From NCBI RefSeq assembly GCF_937859865.1, contig NZ_CALMAT010000119.1, positions 1-38,702 on the forward strand: a stretch of 38,702 nt of DNA. The letters run 5' to 3'. This DNA comes from an uncultured Mucilaginibacter sp. (GTDB taxonomy: Bacteria; Bacteroidota; Bacteroidia; Sphingobacteriales; Sphingobacteriaceae). Below the pieces are notes generated by a model. That model saw only the letters and a program-made list of their open reading frames with translations. It was not told the origin of the DNA and did not search any database. The position numbers and the translations under genes are program-made. Shown here piece by piece: positions 1-7,359 of the stretch. Numbering within the stretch: the stretch's first letter is position 1; every line of letters begins with the position of its first letter.

Positions 1-158
1 TAGTTTTAGAAGCCAAAGTTTTGCTGCGGAACTATGAGATCAGCATTGCGCAGGTAGCTGAAGAAATCAACTTTCCGGATCAATCTTCCTTTGGCAAATA
101 CTTTAAAAAACATACCGGTTTTTCACCGTCGGAATATCGGATCAAAGCGAACAGTTAA
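1..158 (+). CDS. AraC-family transcriptional regulator, C-terminal end (partial)
   Basis: The reading frame is already open at the window edge (first full codon at 3) and stops with TAA at 156-158. The roughly 51 residues match the second helix-turn-helix of AraC/XylS regulators: an LLRNYEISIAQVAEEINF helix pair, then DQSSFGKYFKKHTGFSPSEY, the classic F..FKK..G.SPSEYR signature. This half binds DNA; the effector or sensor domain lies outside the window. It is followed by the etf genes on the same strand, so it may control the lipid cluster, but nothing in the sequence proves this. Confidence 0.85.
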   Translation, partial: VLEAKVLLRNYEISIAQVAEEINFPDQSSFGKYFKKHTGFSPSEYRIKANS

Positions 159-162
159 GCGT

Positions 163-185
163 GATGCTTCTTTTATCGGCATAAA
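163..185 (+). repeat. Single arm of the dispersed TTCTTTTA hairpin repeat
   Basis: GATGCTTCTTTTATCGGCAT followed by AAA; the inner part TTTTATCGGCATAAAA is itself a 6-bp stem with loop CGGC. No facing second arm is seen. It lies directly behind the AraC stop codon. Its reverse complement, together with its flank (ACACTGATTTTATGCCG), reappears at 24303-24333. Confidence 0.7.
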
Positions 186-287
186 ATCAGTGTTAAAAGC
201 TACTGTTCCCCTTTCTCCGTTTTTTTGACCAAAAACACCGCGCTCCTGCCCTTTTTTAATCAGCCGCCGAAACTAATTTTACTTTTC

Positions 288-295
288 TAAATTAG
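288..295 (+). promoter_or_regulatory. Possible -7 box upstream of etfB
   Basis: TAAATTAG matches the Bacteroidota -7 consensus TAnnTTTG at all but one position and sits 45 bases before the etfB start. No clear TTG -33 element is seen at the expected distance, so this is weak. Confidence 0.22.
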
Positions 296-339
296 CAGCT
301 TCACATAAAATAATTGCTGCACCTAAATAAACCGAAAAC

Positions 340-1083
340 ATGAAAATATTAGTTTGTATCTGCCAGGTCCCGGATACGGTTACCAAAATCAACCTAAAAA
401 ACAACGATACAGCGGTTGAAGAAAACGGCGTAACCTTTGTCATCAACCCTTATGATGAATGGTATGCCTTGGTTCGCGCCTTGGAACTGAAAGAAACCGG
501 CCTTGCCCAAGCCGTCCATTTAATTACAGTCGGACGCACCGTTACAGAACCGATCATCCGCAAAGCGTTGGCTTTGGGCGGAGATGAAGCCGTGCGGATT
601 GATGCTGAAAGCACTGATCCTTATGTTGTTGCGCATTATATTGCCGCTTATGCCAAAACGGTTGGTTACGATTTGGTTTTATGCGGAAAAGAATCCATTG
701 ATTATGCAAACGGCGCAGTCGGGCCGATGGTTGCTGAATTGCTGGATTTAGACCATATCGGTTTTGCAACATCAATTGTTTTGGACGGAAATACGGCAAC
801 CGTAAAACGCGAAATAGACAGCGGCGAAGAAACTGACAGTTGCAGTTTGCCGCTCGTAATTTCCTGTCAAAAAGGTGTGGCCGAAGCACGCATCCCGAAC
901 ATGCGCGGCATTATGGCCGCCAGGACAAAACCGCTAAAAATAGTTGTGCCGGCAGCTGTAGAAAACTTAACCTCCGTTTCTTATTATGAATTGCCGCCAG
1001 CAAAAGCCGGCGTAAAAATAATTGGTGCCGATGAAATGGACGAACTGGTAAATTTATTGCACACGGTAAGCAAAGTAATTTAA
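340..1083 (+). CDS. etfB: Electron transfer flavoprotein subunit beta
   Basis: The 247-residue protein has the usual length and opening (MKILVCICQVPDT) of ETF beta, the AMP-binding subunit of the soluble heterodimer that accepts electrons from acyl-CoA dehydrogenases. The INPYDEWYALVRALELKE segment and the recognition-loop region near residues 185-200 (ARIPNMRGIMAARTKP) are typical. It is followed after 20 bases by etfA, giving the usual etfBA order, and lies upstream of an acyl-CoA dehydrogenase gene in the same direction. The likely electron exit is the Fe-S pair encoded at 12951-15166, inferred from family and context. Confidence 0.95.
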   Translation: MKILVCICQVPDTVTKINLKNNDTAVEENGVTFVINPYDEWYALVRALELKETGLAQAVHLITVGRTVTEPIIRKALALGGDEAVRIDAESTDPYVVAHYIAAYAKTVGYDLVLCGKESIDYANGAVGPMVAELLDLDHIGFATSIVLDGNTATVKREIDSGEETDSCSLPLVISCQKGVAEARIPNMRGIMAARTKPLKIVVPAAVENLTSVSYYELPPAKAGVKIIGADEMDELVNLLHTVSKVI

Positions 1084-1103
1084 ATCCTTAAATAATCAAG
1101 AAA

Positions 1104-2081
1104 ATGTCAGTCTTAGTATTTGTAGAACATATTGAAGGCGTTATCCGAAAAACAAGTTTGGAAGCCCTACAATACGCTTCTGAAATTGCCAAAAAACTCG
1201 GCACAACCACAACAGCCGTTGTAGCCGGACAAATTGAAGAAACAGCCTTGCAAGACCTTGGCGCATATGACGCACAAAAAGTTTTGTATGTGGCCGATGC
1301 CCGTTTAAACGAATTGAACGCAAGGGCTTGCACACGAATCTTGGTTACTGCTGCCCAAAAGGAAAACAGCCAGGTTATCGTGTTGCTGCACGATGTAAAC
1401 GGCCGTGCCATCGCGCCGCGTGTTGCTATCCAATTAAAAGCTGGTTTTGTTGCCGGTGCGCTGGATTTCCCGGATTTGGAAAAAGGTTTTGTGGTCAAGA
1501 AATCGGCGTTTTCGGGGAAAGCTTTTGCTTATGTTAATATAACGAGTCCGGTTATAATCATTACTTTATCGCCCAATACTTTCCCCATTGTTAAAGCTGA
1601 AGGAACGGCCACGGTAGAAAAACTGCAAGTCGCTTTTGAAGATAAAGACTTCGCCATTAAAGTAAAAAGCGTAGAAAAAATAACCGGCGAAGTGCCGTTG
1701 GCCGATGCCGAACTGGTGGTTTCTGGTGGGCGCGGCATGAAAGGGCCGGAAAACTGGGGCTTGATCGAAAACCTGGCGCACGAACTGGGCGCGGCAACGG
1801 CTTGTTCGCGCCCGGTTGCTGATTCCAATTGGCGGCCGCACCACGAGCATGTTGGCCAAACCGGCGGAACGATTCGTCCTAATTTGTACATTGCTGCCGG
1901 GATTTCCGGGGCGATCCAGCATTTGGCCGGCGTAAGCGGTTCAAAAACCATTGTCGTGATCAACAAAGACCCGGAAGCCCCGTTTTTTAAAGCGGCTAAT
2001 TACGGCGTGGTGGGCGATGTAATGGAAATTTTGCCAAAGCTGACCGAAGCGGTAAAAAAGTTTAAGGCCGCACATCATTAA
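1104..2081 (+). CDS. etfA: Electron transfer flavoprotein subunit alpha
   Basis: The 325 residues show the two ETF alpha parts: an N-terminal alpha/beta domain (residues 1-190) and the C-terminal FAD-binding domain. The latter starts at VVSGGRGMKGPENW and contains HVGQTGGTIRPNLYIAAGIS and INKDPEAPFF, the conserved FAD-holding motifs. It binds FAD and shuttles electrons between beta-oxidation dehydrogenases and a membrane quinone reductase. It lies 20 bases behind etfB and 10 bases before the thioesterase gene, so the three are almost certainly co-transcribed. No residue anomalies were noticed. Confidence 0.95.
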   Translation: MSVLVFVEHIEGVIRKTSLEALQYASEIAKKLGTTTTAVVAGQIEETALQDLGAYDAQKVLYVADARLNELNARACTRILVTAAQKENSQVIVLLHDVNGRAIAPRVAIQLKAGFVAGALDFPDLEKGFVVKKSAFSGKAFAYVNITSPVIIITLSPNTFPIVKAEGTATVEKLQVAFEDKDFAIKVKSVEKITGEVPLADAELVVSGGRGMKGPENWGLIENLAHELGAATACSRPVADSNWRPHHEHVGQTGGTIRPNLYIAAGISGAIQHLAGVSGSKTIVVINKDPEAPFFKAANYGVVGDVMEILPKLTEAVKKFKAAHH

Positions 2082-2095
2082 TACTTCTTTTATGC
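2081..2095 (+). repeat. Single repeat arm overlapping the thioesterase start codon
   Basis: ATACTTCTTTTATGC is the A-type arm of the dispersed repeat, seen again at 16184 (GATACTTCTTTTATGCC). The ATG inside it (2092-2094) is the start codon of the next gene. Confidence 0.6.
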
Positions 2096-2532
2096 ACATA
2101 TTTTTTGAAGGCCAGGTGATTTGGTCGCAAATTGATGCCAACCAGCATATGCGGCACTCGGCTTATGCTGATTTTGCTGCACAAGCACGGGTAAACATGC
2201 TTGAAAAAGTTGGGCTAACTGCATCCAAACTTTTTGAGTTGAAGATCGGGCCGGTGTTGTTTCGCGAAGAATTGTCTTACCTGCGGGAAGTTGCTTTGAA
2301 CGATTACATCAAAGTTACCTGCGAGATTGTAAAATCAAGGGCGGATGCTTTCCGATGGACGACCCGCCACGAAATCTACCGAAGCGATGGCGTTAAAGCG
2401 GCGGTTATTGTTGCCGAAGGCGCGTGGATTGATACCGTAAAACGCAGGTTGGTTGTTTTGCCGGAAGAAATGAGCGCGCTGTTTTTAAGCTTGCCGCGAA
2501 GTGAAGATTTTGTAGAAGAAACGGCAAAATAG
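2092..2532 (+). CDS. Acyl-CoA thioesterase, 4HBT/hotdog fold
   Basis: The 146-residue single-hotdog protein carries the family signature near its start: WSQIDANQHMRHSAYADF, i.e. the D..HM.H..Y pattern of 4-hydroxybenzoyl-CoA thioesterase-like enzymes. Such enzymes hydrolyse acyl-CoA thioesters; the exact chain length cannot be read here. The motif begins only about 11 residues in, so the ATG at 2092 is the only sensible start. That start lies inside a dispersed repeat arm and shows no Shine-Dalgarno sequence. It sits 10 bases behind etfA, which places it in the etf operon and suggests a role in recycling CoA during fatty-acid degradation. Confidence 0.85.
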   Translation: MHIFFEGQVIWSQIDANQHMRHSAYADFAAQARVNMLEKVGLTASKLFELKIGPVLFREELSYLREVALNDYIKVTCEIVKSRADAFRWTTRHEIYRSDGVKAAVIVAEGAWIDTVKRRLVVLPEEMSALFLSLPRSEDFVEETAK

Positions 2533-2587
2533 AAAGTTTGAAATCAATCGGAACAAAAACTGATGCTATTTAAAGTGCTATTTTGGT

Positions 2588-2762
2588 TTTGGCTAAAGCC
2601 AGAAAAGCATCATCTTATCTCCGGCCTAAAGGCCGGGGCAATTGAAAAAGCCGTAAAAAAACCAAAGGCAATTGAGAAAATAAGACTGACAAAAATAAAG
2701 GCGATTAATTGCCACGGCCTTTAGGCCGTGGACTATAATTCCTGCACATGGCTTTAGCCAAA
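2588..2762. repeat. Nested inverted-repeat module (GGCTAAAGCC type)
   Basis: The outer arms are TTTGGCTAAAGCCA (2588-2601) and TGGCTTTAGCCAAA (2749-2762), perfect reverse complements. Inside lie two short hairpins, CCGGCCTAAAGGCCGG (2621-2636) and CCACGGCCTTTAGGCCGTGG (2712-2731). Each is flanked on the inner side by GCAATT or its reverse complement, so the two hairpins also face each other. Similar CTAAAG-centred palindromes are common between genes in Sphingobacteriaceae (general knowledge, not searched). Confidence 0.75.
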
Positions 2763-2770
2763 TCCATTCC

Positions 2771-2861
2771 GATGCTTCTTTTAGCACATAAAAATTGGTA
2801 TCCTTTATTGTTCAACCAAAATCAAAGCGAACACCAATTTTTTGCCGATAAAAGAAGCATC
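2771..2861. repeat. Paired hairpin repeat, short form
   Basis: The left arm GATGCTTCTTTTA and right arm TAAAAGAAGCATC face each other, with an inner complementary pair AAAAATTGGT / ACCAATTTTT. The outer TTTAAAC-type terminal repeats of the long form are absent. Confidence 0.8.
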
Positions 2862-3083
2862 ATCAATTCAATCAAAACAATTCGGCCCAAACCAAAATAA
2901 CCGAACTTTTGACAAATCATTCCGAAGTACAGCCCTTTTTTCTGTTGCTTCAACCCGGATATTTGTGGTACAAAACCAATAAAACTAAATTTTTAAACCA
3001 AGCCGGAATTTTTCTTTACCAATGGAAAAACCGAAACTGCTTTTTTTAGGAGACAGAAAAATTACTTCTGATTAAATCTCCCG

Positions 3084-3098
3084 TAAAAGAAGTGTATC
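3084..3098 (-). repeat. Degenerate single repeat arm
   Basis: TAAAAGAAGTGTATC resembles the right arm TAAAAGAAGYATC with two extra bases. It lies 30 bases upstream of the DUF2147 start. Confidence 0.35.
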
Positions 3099-3128
3099 TT
3101 GATTGCGAAAATTTAAACCTAAACCAAT

Positions 3129-3572
3129 ATGCACATCCTTAAAAAAAACCTGTTGCCCTGCTTCATCCTGTTGTTGATTTCTGCATTTGCCGCAAAAGCC
3201 CAAACCGACAAAGTGGAAGGGCTTTGGTACAACGATGCCAAAACAGCGAAAGTGCAGATCACAAAAGCTGCCAGCGGAAAATTCAACGGCAAAATAGTTT
3301 GGCTGAAAGATCCTTTGGAAAACGGAAAACCGCGCACCGACCAGCTAAACCCCGACGAGCAACTGCGCAAAAGGCCGATTTTAGGTTTGAAAATTTTGTC
3401 GGATTTTGAGAAAGAAGGCGACGATAAATATGTGGACGGCAAAATTTACGATCCGAAAAACGGCAAAACTTACAGTTGTAAAATGACTTACAAAGGCAAA
3501 ACTTTGGATATCCGGGGTTACATTGGTATTTCTTTGATTGGCCGTACCACGGTTTGGGAACGTGCAAATTAA
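3129..3572 (+). CDS. DUF2147 family secreted protein
   Basis: The 147-residue protein opens with a signal peptide (basic MHILKKN, hydrophobic core, cleavage expected after AAKAQ near residue 25). The mature part carries the DUF2147 hallmarks: an EGLWY start, LNPDEQLRKRPILGL, DGKIYDPKNGKTYS and IRGYIGISLIGRT near the end. The domain is a small beta-rich secreted module of unknown biochemical role. It lies 23 bases before fadN on the same strand, so it may be co-transcribed with the beta-oxidation genes, but the family gives no mechanistic link. Confidence 0.85.
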   Translation: MHILKKNLLPCFILLLISAFAAKAQTDKVEGLWYNDAKTAKVQITKAASGKFNGKIVWLKDPLENGKPRTDQLNPDEQLRKRPILGLKILSDFEKEGDDKYVDGKIYDPKNGKTYSCKMTYKGKTLDIRGYIGISLIGRTTVWERAN

Positions 3573-3595
3573 TTTCAGCATAAATCTACCTAAAA

Positions 3596-5977
3596 ATGAA
3601 TGCTAAACGAACGATAAAAAAAGTTGCCGTATTGGGTTCTGGTGTAATGGGCAGCCGTATTGCCTGTCATTTTGCCAACATCGGTATGGAAGTTTTGTTG
3701 CTGGATATTGTTGCGAAAGATGCTGCGCCAAACGATGCAAAATCCAAAAACAAGCTGGTAAACGAAGCATTAACGGCGGCTTTAAAATCCAACCCTTCCC
3801 CTATTTATTTCAAATCTTTCGCCAAAAATATTTCAACTGGAAATTTTGAAGATGATATGCCGAAGATTTCCACTTGCGATTGGATTATTGAAGTGGTGGT
3901 TGAACGCTTAGACATCAAACAAAAAGTTTTTGAACAGGTAGAAAAGTACCGTAAACCCGGCACTTTAATTACGTCCAACACTTCGGGCATTCCAATCCAT
4001 TTGATGGCCGAAGGAAGAAGCGAAGATTTTAAAAAGCATTTCTGCGGAAGCCATTTTTTTAACCCGCCGCGTTATTTAAAGTTATTGGAGATCATCCCAA
4101 CTCCCGATACTTTGCCGGAAGTTGTTGATTTCTTATTACATTTTGGCGAGAAGTTTTTGGGGAAAACCACTGTTCTGGCAAAAGATACGCCTGCTTTTAT
4201 TGGCAACCGCATCGGTGTTTTCAGCATCATGAGCATTTTGCATTATGCCGAAAAAAATAGTTATACCATTGATCAAATTGATAAACTGACTGGTCCGGTT
4301 ATTGGTCATCCAAAATCAGCAACTTTCCGCACCAGCGATGTGGTTGGTTTGGATACGATGGTTCATGTGGCAAACGGATTGAGCGCCAATGTGCCGAACG
4401 ACGAAGCGAAAGAGCTGTTTCAAATTCCCGAATTCGTTACCAAAATGGTTGCCAATAACTGGCTGGGCAGCAAAAGCGGACAAGGTTTTTACCGGAAAGA
4501 AAAAGTGAACGGCGGAAACGATTTTTACACGCTCAACCTCAAAACACTGGAATACGAACCTTCGCAAAAGGTAAAATTTTCTTCACTTGAAACCACCAAA
4601 ACGATTGATAATTTAAAAGACCGGATGAAGGTTCTGTTTGTGGCGAAAGACCGGGCAGGCGACTTTTACCGCTCGATTTTTTACCAGTTGTTTGCGTATT
4701 CGAGCAACCGCGTCCCTGAAATTTCTGACGAGTTGTACAAAATTGATGCCGCTATGAATGCCGGTTTTGGCTGGGAAATGGGTCCGTTTGAAAAGTGGGA
4801 TGCTTTGGGTGTTGAAGAAACCATCAAAGCAATGGAAGCTCAGGGTTATAAACCTGCACAATGGGTTTATGATATGCTGCAAATTGGCGCAACCAGCTTT
4901 TACAAAATCCAGGATGGCAAACGTTTGTATTTCGATATCAACACAAAAACTTACCAGTCAATTCCCGGAACGGAAGATTTTATTCTGCTGGACAATATCC
5001 GTGAAACGAACACGATCTGGAAAAACAGCGGAACCACGATTATGGATATTGGCGATGGCATCATCAACTTAGAATTCCACACCAAAATGAATACCATCGG
5101 CAGCGAAGTAATTGAAGGCATAAACAAAGCAATTACACTGGCCGAGCAAAGTTACCGCGGCTTAGTGATTTCGAACGAAGGGACAAATTTTAGCGCGGGT
5201 GCGAATGTCGGGATGATTTTTATGTATGCCGTTGAGCAGGAATTTGACGAGCTGAATATGGTAATCAAAGCTTTCCAAAACACGATGATGCGGATTCGGT
5301 ATTCTTCCATTCCCGTTGTTGCCGCGCCGCATCAAATGGCCTTGGGCGGTGGCTGCGAACTGTGTTTACATGCGGATAAAGTTGTTGCACACGCCGAATT
5401 GTACATGGGCTTGGTTGAATTTGGCGTTGGCTTGATCCCTGGTGGCGGCGGCACGAAAGAATTTGCACTGCGTTTATCGGATGATTTGCAGGACGGCGAT
5501 GTGGAATTGAATAACTTCCGCAACCGTTTCTTAACCATCGGCCAGGCAAAAGTTTCCACCTCCGCAGAAGAAGCATTTGAATTGGGTTATTTAAGAAAAG
5601 GCCGCGATTTAGTTGTTATCTCCAGAAACAGGTTATTATCTGAAGCAAAAAAACAATGTTTAATGATGGCGGACGAAGGTTATGTGCAGCCGCTTCAACG
5701 CAAAAACATCAAAGTTTTAGGAAAACAAGCACTTGGTTTAGGTTACGTTGGCGCGAACACAATGTACAGCGGAAATTACATTAGTGAACATGATGTGAAG
5801 ATTTCGCAAAAGCTGGCTTATGTATTGGCTGGCGGTGATTTATCGCAACCAACTTTAGTCAGCGAAGATTATTTATTGACGCTGGAACGCGAAGCTTTTG
5901 TATCGCTATGTGCAGAACGGAAAACGCTGGAACGCATACAATCCATATTAACAGGCGGAAAAGTATTAAGAAATTAA
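3596..5977 (+). CDS. fadN: 3-hydroxyacyl-CoA dehydrogenase / enoyl-CoA hydratase, FadN type
   Basis: The 793-residue bifunctional enzyme hydrates enoyl-CoA and oxidises the 3-hydroxyacyl-CoA with NAD. The dehydrogenase half comes first: the GSGVMG nucleotide loop at residues 14-19 and SHFFNP with the catalytic His153. The crotonase half is C-terminal: GGGCEL at 584-589 and VEFGVGLIPGGGGT with Glu588 and Glu608 in the two catalytic positions. This order is the reverse of E. coli FadB and is that of Bacillus FadN. The next two genes are the thiolase and acyl-CoA dehydrogenase, as in the Bacillus fadNAE operon. The stop codon overlaps the outer arm of a long hairpin repeat. Confidence 0.93.
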   Translation: MNAKRTIKKVAVLGSGVMGSRIACHFANIGMEVLLLDIVAKDAAPNDAKSKNKLVNEALTAALKSNPSPIYFKSFAKNISTGNFEDDMPKISTCDWIIEVVVERLDIKQKVFEQVEKYRKPGTLITSNTSGIPIHLMAEGRSEDFKKHFCGSHFFNPPRYLKLLEIIPTPDTLPEVVDFLLHFGEKFLGKTTVLAKDTPAFIGNRIGVFSIMSILHYAEKNSYTIDQIDKLTGPVIGHPKSATFRTSDVVGLDTMVHVANGLSANVPNDEAKELFQIPEFVTKMVANNWLGSKSGQGFYRKEKVNGGNDFYTLNLKTLEYEPSQKVKFSSLETTKTIDNLKDRMKVLFVAKDRAGDFYRSIFYQLFAYSSNRVPEISDELYKIDAAMNAGFGWEMGPFEKWDALGVEETIKAMEAQGYKPAQWVYDMLQIGATSFYKIQDGKRLYFDINTKTYQSIPGTEDFILLDNIRETNTIWKNSGTTIMDIGDGIINLEFHTKMNTIGSEVIEGINKAITLAEQSYRGLVISNEGTNFSAGANVGMIFMYAVEQEFDELNMVIKAFQNTMMRIRYSSIPVVAAPHQMALGGGCELCLHADKVVAHAELYMGLVEFGVGLIPGGGGTKEFALRLSDDLQDGDVELNNFRNRFLTIGQAKVSTSAEEAFELGYLRKGRDLVVISRNRLLSEAKKQCLMMADEGYVQPLQRKNIKVLGKQALGLGYVGANTMYSGNYISEHDVKISQKLAYVLAGGDLSQPTLVSEDYLLTLEREAFVSLCAERKTLERIQSILTGGKVLRN

Positions 5978-6140
5978 GGGCTTGTTTAAATTTATACAAT
6001 AAAAATACCAATGCTTCTTTTACCCTATAAAAATTGGTGTTTGCATCAACCTAAAAAAATCAAAAACCAATTGCCCACCAATTTTTAGGTGATAAAAGAA
6101 GCATAGAAAAATAAATGAACAAAATTTAAACAGGCTTTAA
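5974..6140 (+). repeat. Long hairpin element, copy A (MITE-like)
   Basis: The terminal inverted repeats are TTAAGGGCTTGTTTAAATTT on the left and AAATTTAAACAGGCTTTAA on the right. Inside, TGCTTCTTTTACCCTAT and AAAAATTGGTG face CACCAATTTTT and AGGTGATAAAAGAAGCA. The left CCCTAT and right AGGTGA do not pair and would form an internal loop. The element fills the fadN-fadA gap and its left end overlaps the fadN stop codon. Confidence 0.85.
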
Positions 6141-6152
6141 GCAAAGAAAACA

Positions 6153-7331
6153 ATGGACGCATATATAGTAGCGGCTTGCCGCAGTGCAGTTGGAAAAGCC
6201 ACACGCGGTGGTTTTAGATTTACACGGCCGGATAATTTAGCGGCAGATGTGATCCGGCAATTGGTTGCATCGGTGCCAAATGTGGACAAAGAGCAAATTG
6301 ATGACGTGATTGTAGGAAACGCCACGCCAGAAGCAGAACAAGGGTTAAACGTTGCCCGATTGATCTCGCTGATGGCACTGGATACGGACAAAGTTCCGGG
6401 GATGACGGTGAACCGTTATTGTGCTTCGGGTTTGGAAACTATTGCGATTGCTTCGGCAAAAATCCATAGCGGCATCAGTGATTGTATCATTGCCGGCGGC
6501 GTGGAAAGCATGAGTTTGTTGCCTTTTGGCGGCTGGCGAATTGTTCCGAACGTAGATGTTGCCCTGGCTCACCCCGATTATTATTGGGGAATGGGTTTAA
6601 CGGCAGAAGCGGTTGCAAAAGAATATAATATCAGCCGCGAGGAGCAGGACCAGTTTGCTTATAACTCGCACCAAAAAGCAATTAGTGCGATTGAGGCAGG
6701 CCGGTTTAAAGACCAGATTGTGCCGGTAAACGTAACCGAAACTTATGTTGACGAAGACGGAAAACGCAAAAAAAGGGAGTTTATAGTAGCGACCGATGAA
6801 GGCCCGCGGGCTGACACTTCCATTGAAGCTTTGTCCAAGTTGAAACCTGTTTTTGATGCCAAAGGATTGGTTACGGCGGGAAATTCTTCCCAAACCAGTG
6901 ATGGCGCGGCCTTTGTGATGGTGGTGAGCGAACGGTTTATGAAAGAAAACAACCTGGTGCCAATTGCCCGAATGGTGAATTATGCCGTTGCTGCCGTTCC
7001 GCCGCGCATTATGGGAATTGGTCCGCTGCTGGCGATACCAAAAGTTTTGAAAATGGCGGGAATGAAGCAGGACGATATGGATTTAATCGAGCTAAACGAA
7101 GCATTCGCCTCACAATCCTTAGCCATCATTAAAGGGTTGGATTTGAACCCGGAGATACTGAACGTAAACGGCGGTGCCATCGCTTTAGGTCATCCATTGG
7201 GTTGCAGCGGCGCAAAATTATCCGTCCAGATTTTTGACGAGTTGAAAAAACGCGATAAAAAATACGGCATGGTTACAATGTGCGTTGGCACCGGACAAGG
7301 CGCGGCAGGCATATTCGAGTTATTAAATTGA
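6153..7331 (+). CDS. fadA: Acetyl-CoA C-acyltransferase (3-ketoacyl-CoA thiolase)
   Basis: The 392-residue thiolase has the nucleophilic Cys90 in VNRYCASGLE, the GGAIALGHPLGCSG motif with His347, and the second catalytic Cys377 in MCVGTGQGAAG. It splits 3-ketoacyl-CoA with CoA in the last step of the beta-oxidation cycle. Length and motif order are normal. It stands between fadN and an acyl-CoA dehydrogenase, which favours a degradative role over a biosynthetic acetoacetyl-CoA thiolase, although motifs alone do not separate the two. Its upstream gap is filled by long hairpin element A. Confidence 0.92.
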   Translation: MDAYIVAACRSAVGKATRGGFRFTRPDNLAADVIRQLVASVPNVDKEQIDDVIVGNATPEAEQGLNVARLISLMALDTDKVPGMTVNRYCASGLETIAIASAKIHSGISDCIIAGGVESMSLLPFGGWRIVPNVDVALAHPDYYWGMGLTAEAVAKEYNISREEQDQFAYNSHQKAISAIEAGRFKDQIVPVNVTETYVDEDGKRKKREFIVATDEGPRADTSIEALSKLKPVFDAKGLVTAGNSSQTSDGAAFVMVVSERFMKENNLVPIARMVNYAVAAVPPRIMGIGPLLAIPKVLKMAGMKQDDMDLIELNEAFASQSLAIIKGLDLNPEILNVNGGAIALGHPLGCSGAKLSVQIFDELKKRDKKYGMVTMCVGTGQGAAGIFELLN

Positions 7332-7359
7332 ACACCAAAAAATAGTAGATAAAAACAGT

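Larger units (their letters stand above)
2533..3128. other. 596-bp gene-free stretch rich in palindromes
   Basis: The stretch holds a nested palindrome module (2588-2762), a paired hairpin repeat (2771-2861) and a half arm (3084-3098). The remaining AT-rich sequence at 2862-3083 holds only a 17-codon ORF at 3022 with no family resemblance. No RNA gene was recognised. Confidence 0.6.
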
